From the NCBI RefSeq assembly GCF_016587375.1, contig NZ_BNJG01000003.1, positions 930,001-994,000 on the forward strand: a stretch of 64,000 bases of DNA, written 5' to 3'. Shown here in pieces: positions 57,439-64,000 of the stretch (positions within the stretch are counted from its first letter, which is position 1; the number at the start of each line of letters is the position of its first letter). The notes beneath the pieces are model-generated. The model was not told where the DNA came from and ran no database searches. It saw only the letters and a program-made list of their open reading frames with translations. Both the position numbers and the translations under genes were made by a program. The stretch comes from Ktedonobacter robiniae (lineage in GTDB: Bacteria > Chloroflexota > Ktedonobacteria > Ktedonobacterales > Ktedonobacteraceae).

Positions 57439-57904
57439 AAGATGGCTCTTACGAACTGCACATAAAGGCCGAACAATTCGCCCAGGCAGTCGCGATACGA
57501 GCGAACCAGTACCTACCAGAAGACAACTACTTCCACATGCGTCCCGGGAGCGAGAAAATAGTCCGGCTGGTACCAGTGGGAAAAAAGTCATCCCTATGGG
57601 GATCACTCTCGGCACTTAATAGTCTGAATGATATAAATATTTAAAGGGCAATATAATCAAATGCTCTTTTTTTCTCAGTGGATAGAAAAGGAGGCAATTA
57701 AAACACATTTTACTTTAGTTCCGCCGTTAATCTTTATTATATGCCTACTTCATGGTTATACATTAAATGCAACCATGATCGATTCAACACACAAGTAACC
57801 CGAATTGATCGTGAATAATGAACGCTCTACCTATGGTTCTTAAATGCAAGAGATAAAGATGCTTTTAGCATCACATTTTGCTCCCGAGAGAAGGGATAAA
57901 CGCT
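57439..57904. other. Intergenic region before thioesterase gene
   Basis: The first 180 bases retain GC-rich, coding-like composition but no frame; the rest is AT-rich and probably contains the thioesterase promoter. A short dyad GGTT...AACC occurs near 57753-57774. No RNA gene seen. Confidence 0.4.
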
Positions 57905-58750
57905 ATGTTAGAAACTATTCAGCCAGTTGAAAAAAAGACCGCAGTACCTACACGCACGATTCAAGTGGGAAAATCCAAACGCCCCTTTTTCTTTTTGCAT
58001 GGCGCCTGGACAGGAGGAACGCCGCTCTATTGCTTTACGCTTGCTCGTACGCTAGGGCGAGATCAACCCTTCTACGGACTCGATCCATACAATGTTGATG
58101 GTTTAGATGTACCAGCGACCTTGGAAGACATGGCAGCGGCACACATTCAAGCTATGCGTGCAATACAACCAGAGGGTCCCTATCAGTTGGGCGGTTTCTG
58201 TAGCGGGGCATTTCTCTCTTATGAAATGGCTCGCCAACTCAAAGAGCAAGGGCAAGAGATAAATTTTTTACTACTTGTAGCACCATCTAATATTACTGAC
58301 TCACTTAGAAGGAAACGTAACATTTTTAATGCCCTGGGAACCCTATTTCATATCAGCCGAAAACAACAATTAAGCTTGTTTCTGCGCCTCCGGCATGCAT
58401 TGAGGCATATATATAGAAAAATTCTTCCACCTGAAGATGGAAGAATCGAGGGCTTTTCTACACTGCTCACACTGGAACCAAGGTTAGATATAATGTTTCC
58501 ACCCATGGAAGCTCTCTATAAAGATTTTCCTGGTCTTTTTCCCTGGCTTGCTGCTGATTATAAACCGCACTTTTTGCCAGAAAATGTTACATTTATCTGG
58601 GCTGGTGATGATCTTGGGGCAAAATCAATCTGGGGCTCAATTGAGCAGAAGGAAAACTCCGCCGTTATTCCTGGACCTTATATGGGACTTATAGACGAGC
58701 ACCTGCATTTGTTAGCCGAACAGTTAAAGGTGAGCCTGAATAGAGTATAA
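57905..58750 (+). CDS. Type II thioesterase-like hydrolase with Cys nucleophile
   Basis: A 281-residue alpha/beta hydrolase of the PKS/NRPS thioesterase family: RPFFFLHGAWTGGTPLYCF, GLDPYNVDGLD, nucleophile elbow GGFCSGAFLSYEMA with Cys where Ser is usual, and a late catalytic His in DEHLHLLAE. A Cys nucleophile is known in some chain-releasing or acyl-transferring thioesterases. AAGGG lies nine bases before the ATG at 57905. It probably serves the carrier-protein pathway upstream, but the 466-base gap shows it is a separate transcript. Lower GC than its neighbours. Confidence 0.8.
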   Translation: MLETIQPVEKKTAVPTRTIQVGKSKRPFFFLHGAWTGGTPLYCFTLARTLGRDQPFYGLDPYNVDGLDVPATLEDMAAAHIQAMRAIQPEGPYQLGGFCSGAFLSYEMARQLKEQGQEINFLLLVAPSNITDSLRRKRNIFNALGTLFHISRKQQLSLFLRLRHALRHIYRKILPPEDGRIEGFSTLLTLEPRLDIMFPPMEALYKDFPGLFPWLAADYKPHFLPENVTFIWAGDDLGAKSIWGSIEQKENSAVIPGPYMGLIDEHLHLLAEQLKVSLNRV

Positions 58751-58773
58751 GCATGTCAGGCATAGGGAAGGCT

Positions 58774-58826
58774 AATAGCTGTAGACCAGGATAGCAAGTG
58801 GGATCCTATCCTGATCTACAGCTATT
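58774..58826. terminator. 21-bp-stem hairpin between thioesterase and lipoprotein genes
   Basis: AATAGCTGTAGACCAGGATA pairs with the complementary arm ending at 58826 with one G-T style mismatch and an 11-base loop. It separates two convergent genes. Confidence 0.65.
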
Positions 58827-58890
58827 ATATTTAGCAAAGTCTTCCTGTGCTGTATCTTCCAGAAAACATCATGCGACAAGAGAACTTGTG

Positions 58891-60492
58891 TCAACCCGCA
58901 TAACTGACTACCTTTACCTGGTAAGGAGTAAGAAGCACGCTCTGACCGTTAACATCCACCGTAACAGAACTCCCCATTTTATTGACCAACATCAATTTTT
59001 TATCAGAGGCTAAAGCTTCAACTTGGTCAGGCGCTGATACTGTCGTGCTATAAATCTTTGTGCCAGGTGCAAAATCGCTCTTGAGGCTGCTGGCGCTATA
59101 GTACCAGGGCTCAGGTTGTGCATTACCTGCATAGCTAGTGGTCCAGAGTCCCTTATCCGACCAGCCATCGCCCGATTCTCCCCAGGCAAGGGCCACCGCA
59201 CCTCCAGCCTTTAAAAACTCGATCATCGTATAGGACTTCAACGCATTGTCATAAGCCGCATTTAGCACATCATTACGAGGATAAGAGAACCACTCTGCGA
59301 ACCAGACAGGGAGCGTGGTAGAGCCTGGATAGACGGCGGGATCTAGAGAATGTATCCATTTCACGACATCTGCAAATTTTTCAGACGCGACAAAAGGATT
59401 TGCGGCAAGATTACCGGTAGATCTCTCTTCCCGATTTTCAATTGAGCTATCTACGGTAATAAAGCCAGCACCTACTTTGTGTTGTAACCAGTACTCTATG
59501 ACATCGAAAGGACGTTGATCGAACGTACCATACGGCTTAATGAGATTTGAAGGATTGCTTGGTTGCTTCGCAGACCACACATCCATAAATACATAAGGGC
59601 CACCAATTTTTACACTATCGGTTGCTATGCCTTGTGTCTGCGCTACCTTCATAATTGTGCTGTAGACCTGATTATACATGTAGGTATAACCATGATTAGC
59701 ATGTACTCCATTGGGATTACCCGGACTCGTTGTGAAATCGTAATTATTGATACCTGGATTGTAGTACCCCTTTAACTCATTCCAGACTTGAAAATACCGG
59801 ACATTATAAGGCGGAGCCATGTAGCGTTCCGCTGTTCGTTGAACAAGATGCAGCCAGGCATCCATTTTATTATCCAGAATACGCGTTTCATAAGCAGCAG
59901 AAGACCATTCCTGTGCGGAGGTAAGCGTCCGGGCTTTGCCACCAGCCAGTGGACTTCCCTTCATCCACCAGGGAGCCTCGTCTAATGAAAGAACAGGAGT
60001 GCTACCAGTATCTACCGCCAGTTGCACCCGGCTATCCAGGGCAGACCAGTTCGTTGGCTCAGGGCTAGCAGGGTCAGGCCAGGGATCTGGTAGGCCCCAG
60101 CCCATAATGTGTGTATTTTGATATGATACCGACGTTCTGAGCAAAGACCTTACATCATTGCTAGAGTCAGAACCTTTACTCTCCGGGGGAAGGACCGCCT
60201 CATTATTGACATGGGTCACACCGAGAGCAAACTGGCTCGTCGCGGAACAAGATTTATCGACTAAAACATGTATTTTGCCGTCATTTGTCGTGCTAGCATC
60301 TTTGCCCTTACAACGAGAAAGCTCATCCGGAGTACTCGTTGGAGACGGCTTTACCTGTTCAGTGACACTGTTCTTCACATGTGTAGGGCTGTAATTATCG
60401 GGATTAGCGCAAGATGACAGACTAATCACAAGGAGTGCAAGGCACAACCAAAAATAAGCAGAACGTTTCTCCCATTCACTCATGCAACTCAC
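58891..60492 (-). CDS. Secreted lipoprotein with GH39-like glycosidase fold
   Basis: A 533-residue protein with a lipoprotein signal (hydrophobic 13-26, lipobox LSSC with the Cys at about 28), a Thr/Ser-rich linker, then a TIM-barrel glycosidase-like domain: WGLPDPWPDP, YFQVWNELKGYYN with the putative acid/base Glu, and LPVWFAEWFSYP with the putative nucleophile Glu, plus a small beta domain at the end. This pattern is that of clan A, near GH39. It would act outside the membrane on plant or exopolysaccharide substrates. Confidence 0.7.
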   Translation of the reverse strand: MSCMSEWEKRSAYFWLCLALLVISLSSCANPDNYSPTHVKNSVTEQVKPSPTSTPDELSRCKGKDASTTNDGKIHVLVDKSCSATSQFALGVTHVNNEAVLPPESKGSDSSNDVRSLLRTSVSYQNTHIMGWGLPDPWPDPASPEPTNWSALDSRVQLAVDTGSTPVLSLDEAPWWMKGSPLAGGKARTLTSAQEWSSAAYETRILDNKMDAWLHLVQRTAERYMAPPYNVRYFQVWNELKGYYNPGINNYDFTTSPGNPNGVHANHGYTYMYNQVYSTIMKVAQTQGIATDSVKIGGPYVFMDVWSAKQPSNPSNLIKPYGTFDQRPFDVIEYWLQHKVGAGFITVDSSIENREERSTGNLAANPFVASEKFADVVKWIHSLDPAVYPGSTTLPVWFAEWFSYPRNDVLNAAYDNALKSYTMIEFLKAGGAVALAWGESGDGWSDKGLWTTSYAGNAQPEPWYYSASSLKSDFAPGTKIYSTTVSAPDQVEALASDKKLMLVNKMGSSVTVDVNGQSVLLTPYQVKVVSYAG

Positions 60493-61255
60493 CTTCGGAA
60501 AGTTTTGTGTTCGCGTCTTTAGCTAAAAATGTTGGAGAGACACATTGGCTAACTATCTCCTACCCAATTTACCTCAAGAAGAAAGATCTTACAACCAAAT
60601 GCACTCATAGTAACGGGAGGGAGAAGAGCTTTGTAACAAAACGCCCATAAAGTACATATGTTATAGGAACCATTAATCCACTACTTCTCTTTAGTCCCAA
60701 AAGACTACTTTGATCTTATAAACTTGATATAAGAGCTACCCGCTAGCCAGTACAAAAGTACACCTCTATTGAGCAACTTCCTCTCTAGCCATCAAACATA
60801 CAAAATACCTAGGCTTGACAGACTAAGTTGTAGTGAATATACTCGGCCATAAACGCGAAAGAATAGCCATATTTTCTTTAAACTAGGGATAATTTATACA
60901 ATAAACCCTTTATTCAATATAATATTGTAGAGGCATGTAAAGAGGAATATGCCTATGCATTTTTGCTTGTTCTATCTTGAAACTTTGTTTTATTTTTGAG
61001 AATCCTTACTTATATCTCGTTCTCTTCAAAAAAAGAAATATTCCAGCCATATTTTCCCTACATTTACCATGCTTACGCCTATAGTAAGCAAAAATCCATT
61101 ACACTATCACACCGTTTTACTTGATCATTCAAACTTATGATTATATTTCTGGTAAAGGGGGCAAATAACCTGACTAACGCTTATGGCAAGAACACCATAG
61201 CTTTTCGCTTCTATAGCAGTAAGGCTTCTCCCTTTATCGTTTAAAATACAGAAAG
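60493..61255. other. AT-rich intergenic region with a plus-strand promoter
   Basis: No gene over 40 codons is convincing. The divergent promoters for the lipoprotein and glycosyltransferase must be here; only the plus-strand one (60815) was assigned, leaving a 400-base AT-rich leader. Confidence 0.5.
60815..60843 (+). promoter_or_regulatory. Consensus-like promoter for glycosyltransferase series
   Basis: TTGACA, 17 bases, TATACT, on the plus strand. Transcription would start near 60850, giving a leader of about 400 bases before the glycosyltransferase at 61256. Confidence 0.65.
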
Positions 61256-62050
61256 ATGTCGATTGTATATATGTCAAAGCAAGAAAAATATCCTAGCATC
61301 AGTGTTGTTATCCCAGCGCGAAATGAGGCACAAAATCTTCAGCATATTTTACCCAAGTTACCCGAAATCGTCACTGAAGTTATCCTCGTCGACGGCCACT
61401 CAACGGATGATACAAGCAAAATTGCACAACAGCTATTGCCAGACATACGCGTCATTCAACAGGAAGGAAGAGGCAAAGGCGACGCAATGAGAGTAGGCTT
61501 TGCTGCTTGTACAGGTGACGTTATTGTTATGCTAGATGCTGATGGATCTGCTAATCCAGCAGAAATTGTACGCTTTGCCGAAGCGCTTATGGCTGGCTAT
61601 GATTTTGCAAAAGGTTCGCGTTTCATCAAAGGGGGAGGCAGCCAGGATATTACTTTACTGCGTAGCATTGGCAATTATGTTCTGTGCCAGCTAGCTAACC
61701 TACTATTCCGGCAACACTTCAGTGATCTCTGCTATGGTTATAACGCTTTTTGGCGTCACTGTCTTGACCGGATTGACATCGACTGCGATGGTTTTGAGAT
61801 AGAGTCACAACTTTGCCTACGTATACACAAAGCTCACTATAAGATTATTGAAGTTCCTAGCGTAGAGCATAGACGTATCTATGGAGAAAGCAATCTGCGC
61901 ACATTCCGCGATGGATGGCGAGTCCTCAAAACAATTTTAAAAGAGCGCTCCAATACTCTCACTCAGACAGCACATTCCGCAGCACAAGGAAATTTATATA
62001 TGCAAAAGCAACGTTCTATCAAAACAGTGGAGAATCCAAGCGTACAATAA
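61256..62050 (+). CDS. GT2 glycosyltransferase (dolichol/polyprenyl-phosphate sugar transferase type)
   Basis: A 264-residue GT-A enzyme: SVVIPARNEAQNLQHILP, LVDGHSTDDT, VMLDADGSANP with the DxD metal site, FSDLCYGYNAFWRHC and EVPSVEHRRIYGESNL. This resembles polyprenyl-phosphate mannosyl/glucosyltransferases without the C-terminal membrane domain. A nearby second Met at 61271 is an alternative start. It probably transfers a sugar from a nucleotide donor to a lipid carrier for a surface polysaccharide. Confidence 0.87.
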   Translation: MSIVYMSKQEKYPSISVVIPARNEAQNLQHILPKLPEIVTEVILVDGHSTDDTSKIAQQLLPDIRVIQQEGRGKGDAMRVGFAACTGDVIVMLDADGSANPAEIVRFAEALMAGYDFAKGSRFIKGGGSQDITLLRSIGNYVLCQLANLLFRQHFSDLCYGYNAFWRHCLDRIDIDCDGFEIESQLCLRIHKAHYKIIEVPSVEHRRIYGESNLRTFRDGWRVLKTILKERSNTLTQTAHSAAQGNLYMQKQRSIKTVENPSVQ

Positions 62051-62118
62051 AACTCCAATGCAGGGTTCCCTCAATTAAAATACTGAGTATCTCAATAGAT
62101 GACAAATTGGTGAAAGCT

Positions 62119-63483
62119 ATGCTATTACAGGCATATTATGAAGAAAATGTTGTTGAGCAAGCTCCCGATCTCATGCCCATGCGTATTGTCGAGATCGAGC
62201 TGGAGCAAGCCCTCCCGAACATCTCCGCCGTTGATCCCAAGACCCAACGCCGCTATCAGCGCGTACTGGCCGTCGTGCGCCTGCACACCCAGCCCCTGGG
62301 CCTTGCCGAACTGCCCCTCTCCACAGAGGAGCTCGCTCCTGCTACCTATGCTCCCCTGCTCTGGAATGCCCTGAGCAGTGAGATCAATGAACATTGCCAG
62401 CAAGATGGGTTGCCAAAGCTAAGTGAACTACCACTTCAGGGACTTGCCTCCACCACGCCTCCTCGCTGTCTCGCCGAACGCGAAGCCTTTCTGGCCAGTC
62501 CCGATCTGCCTCTGGTCAGCGTGATTATCCCAACCCATGATCGCCCCGAGACCCTTGCCTCCTGTCTGGAGGGTGTATTGGCTCAACGCTATCCACGCTT
62601 TGAAGTCCTTGTCGTCGACAATAAGCCCAGTACCGATGCAACACAACGACTCCTGACACAGATCTCAGGCACCCATCCACAGGTGCGCTATCTACGCGAA
62701 GAGCGTCCTGGCATTGGTAATGCCGCCAATTGTGGCATTGCAGCAGCCCAGGGCGAAATCCTGGCTTTTACCGATGACGATGTGGTGCTTGATCCCTACT
62801 GGCTTGTCGAGCTGGTACGCGGTTTTCGCCAGGCAGAGAAGGTGGCTTGCGTCACCGGCCTGGTCCTTCCCCTTGAACTGGAGCAGCCCGCACAGTTCTG
62901 GTTTGAACAGTATGCTGGCTTCACCAAAGGCTTCCAACGCCGCCTCTTCGACATGAAGGAGCATCATCCACGCATGCCCTTACATCCCTATATGGCCGGT
63001 CGCTTCGGCACAGGAGCCAGCATGGCCTTTACCGCCTCCTTCCTCAAGAGCATTGGTGGCTTTGATCCCGCCCTGGGTGGGATAGATAAGGTAAAAGCAG
63101 GGTTAGACATTGCAGCCTTTTTCGAAGTAATGATGCATGGCTATCGCCTGGTTTATGAACCTCGTGCCTTGCTCTACCACCTGCACCGCCGTGATTATTC
63201 TGGCTTGCGCAGGCAGCTTTATAATTATAGCGTAGGGTTTACGTCTCACTTGACCAGATGCATCTGGGAGCGCCCGCACCTCCTTCTTAGTCTTCTGCCT
63301 CAACTGATTTACGGTTTCCTTTTTGCCTTCTTCAATCGCTCGATAAAAAATCGTTTGCAGCAAAGTAGTTATCCGAAAGAGTTGAAACAACTTGAATTCA
63401 AAGGTATGCTCTTTGGGCCTCTGGCTTATCTGCAAAGCCGAAGAGTGGCACGTAAAGCCCTACCCAAAACTCACTTTAGCTAA
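62119..63483 (+). CDS. GT2 glycosyltransferase with novel N-terminal domain, copy 1
   Basis: A 454-residue protein. About 115 N-terminal residues of unrecognised fold (MRIVEIELEQALPNISAVDP) precede a GT2 domain: LVSVIIPTHDRPETLASCLE, LVVDNKPSTD, ILAFTDDDVVLDPYWLVEL with the DDD metal site, and GTGASMAFTASFLKSIGGFD. A hydrophobic C-terminal segment (LLLSLLPQLIYGFLFAFF) may anchor it. I use the ATG at 62119, because the second copy has a corresponding start (MLL...). The frame is open further upstream to 61915, overlapping the previous gene. Confidence 0.82.
   Translation: MLLQAYYEENVVEQAPDLMPMRIVEIELEQALPNISAVDPKTQRRYQRVLAVVRLHTQPLGLAELPLSTEELAPATYAPLLWNALSSEINEHCQQDGLPKLSELPLQGLASTTPPRCLAEREAFLASPDLPLVSVIIPTHDRPETLASCLEGVLAQRYPRFEVLVVDNKPSTDATQRLLTQISGTHPQVRYLREERPGIGNAANCGIAAAQGEILAFTDDDVVLDPYWLVELVRGFRQAEKVACVTGLVLPLELEQPAQFWFEQYAGFTKGFQRRLFDMKEHHPRMPLHPYMAGRFGTGASMAFTASFLKSIGGFDPALGGIDKVKAGLDIAAFFEVMMHGYRLVYEPRALLYHLHRRDYSGLRRQLYNYSVGFTSHLTRCIWERPHLLLSLLPQLIYGFLFAFFNRSIKNRLQQSSYPKELKQLEFKGMLFGPLAYLQSRRVARKALPKTHFS
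62153..62509 (+). repeat. Identical direct repeat, copy 1
   Basis: 357 bases starting TTGAGCAAGCTCCCGATC are repeated at 63644-64000 without a visible difference; the repeat is cut by the window end, so the true length is greater. The period is 1,491 bases. Confidence 0.9.
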
Positions 63484-63588
63484 TCAAAATGATAGGAGTG
63501 TTGTATAAAAAGCAACGCGTTATCGTTTAAATTCATAACTGGTCTTGGGAAGTGGATAATCACTACTAATGGATAAGGGTAAGAATAT

Positions 63589-64000
63589 ATGTTGTTGCTG
63601 ACACGTCAGAAAGATGTCTCTAGAGAACACGAGAACACCTCTCTTGAGCAAGCTCCCGATCTCATGCCCATGCGTATTGTCGAGATCGAGCTGGAGCAAG
63701 CCCTCCCGAACATCTCCGCCGTTGATCCCAAGACCCAACGCCGCTATCAGCGCGTACTGGCCGTCGTGCGCCTGCACACCCAGCCCCTGGGCCTTGCCGA
63801 ACTGCCCCTCTCCACAGAGGAGCTCGCTCCTGCTACCTATGCTCCCCTGCTCTGGAATGCCCTGAGCAGTGAGATCAATGAACATTGCCAGCAAGATGGG
63901 TTGCCAAAGCTAAGTGAACTACCACTTCAGGGACTTGCCTCCACCACGCCTCCTCGCTGTCTCGCCGAACGCGAAGCCTTTCTGGCCAGTCCCGATCTGC
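63589..64000 (+). CDS. GT2 glycosyltransferase, copy 2, 3' end cut by window
   Basis: The frame begins at ATG 63589 (AAGGG nine bases upstream) with MLLLTRQKDVSREHENTSLE and then continues identically to copy 1 (EQAPDLMPMRIVEIELEQAL onward) to the window edge, just before the GT2 catalytic domain would begin. Only about 20 N-terminal residues differ between copies. It was missed by simple end-to-end frame calls because the stop lies outside. Confidence 0.82.
   Translation, partial: MLLLTRQKDVSREHENTSLEQAPDLMPMRIVEIELEQALPNISAVDPKTQRRYQRVLAVVRLHTQPLGLAELPLSTEELAPATYAPLLWNALSSEINEHCQQDGLPKLSELPLQGLASTTPPRCLAEREAFLASPDL
63644..64000 (+). repeat. Identical direct repeat, copy 2 (cut by window)
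   Basis: Partner of 62153-62509. It covers the shared N-terminal domain of the two glycosyltransferases and runs off the window. Confidence 0.9.

Noticed and set aside
60493..61255. Possible small genes in the AT-rich gap
   Set aside because: Short frames have no ribosome site and only AT-driven composition; only a promoter could be supported.

Overview
The window looks like a chromosomal segment from a filamentous, spore-forming Chloroflexota bacterium of the class Ktedonobacteria. This is inferred from moderately GC-rich coding, very high two-component and accessory gene content, an rRNA operon without spacer tRNAs, scattered IS remnants, and secondary-metabolism genes of actinomycete style in a non-actinomycete background. 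No taxonomic search was possible.

Left third (1-18.9 kb): a partial HD-GYP gene, a flavin monooxygenase, a histidine kinase/response regulator pair and an alpha/beta hydrolase lead into a compact type II polyketide synthase locus. Its plus-strand core is cupin, metal-dependent cyclase, O-methyltransferase, KS-alpha, KS-beta (chain-length factor), AcpS-type phosphopantetheinyl transferase, ACP, aromatase/cyclase (SRPBCC), then an ABC-2 exporter pair. A SnoaL-like protein, a membrane-anchored methyltransferase and a second, frameshifted flavin monooxygenase lie just upstream. Together these could build, cyclise, methylate, oxidise and export an aromatic polyketide.

Middle (18.9-30.6 kb): a minus-strand 16S-23S rRNA operon with visible pre-16S and pre-23S processing stems, a near-consensus promoter, and a probable independent structured small RNA just upstream. 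No 5S or tRNA is linked. Then come a frameshifted membrane protein, a Cys-rich copper-binding four-helix protein, a CDF metal exporter, an IS256-type remnant, a micro-membrane-protein locus and an orphan sufB.

Signalling and accessory region (30.6-48.7 kb): a giant CheB-CheR-PAS-kinase fusion, an AAA+ ATPase, an SRPBCC protein with a coiled-coil tail, a 1.07-kb direct duplication carrying a micro-membrane protein plus a Pro-rich protein, a slipin (SPFH), another response regulator and hybrid-type sensor kinase, a fatty-acid desaturase, a pentapeptide-repeat protein, a MITE-like element and a DUF1254 remnant.

Right part (48.7-64 kb): an S9 peptidase, then a second carrier-protein pathway. A divergent ACP/AcpS pair faces an operon of acyl-CoA dehydrogenase, amino acid:carrier-protein ligase (a SerRS-like enzyme without tRNA-binding arm), DUF1839 protein and GH2 glycosidase, followed by a thioesterase with a Cys nucleophile. 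The likely job is to charge an amino acid onto the dedicated ACP and oxidise or modify it; the product is unknown. A secreted GH39-like lipoprotein and glycosyltransferases follow, the last two being a direct duplication that runs off the right edge.

A recurring feature is long, gene-specific, nearly perfect hairpins (15-30 bp stems, unrelated sequences) at gene ends, most without a T-tract.
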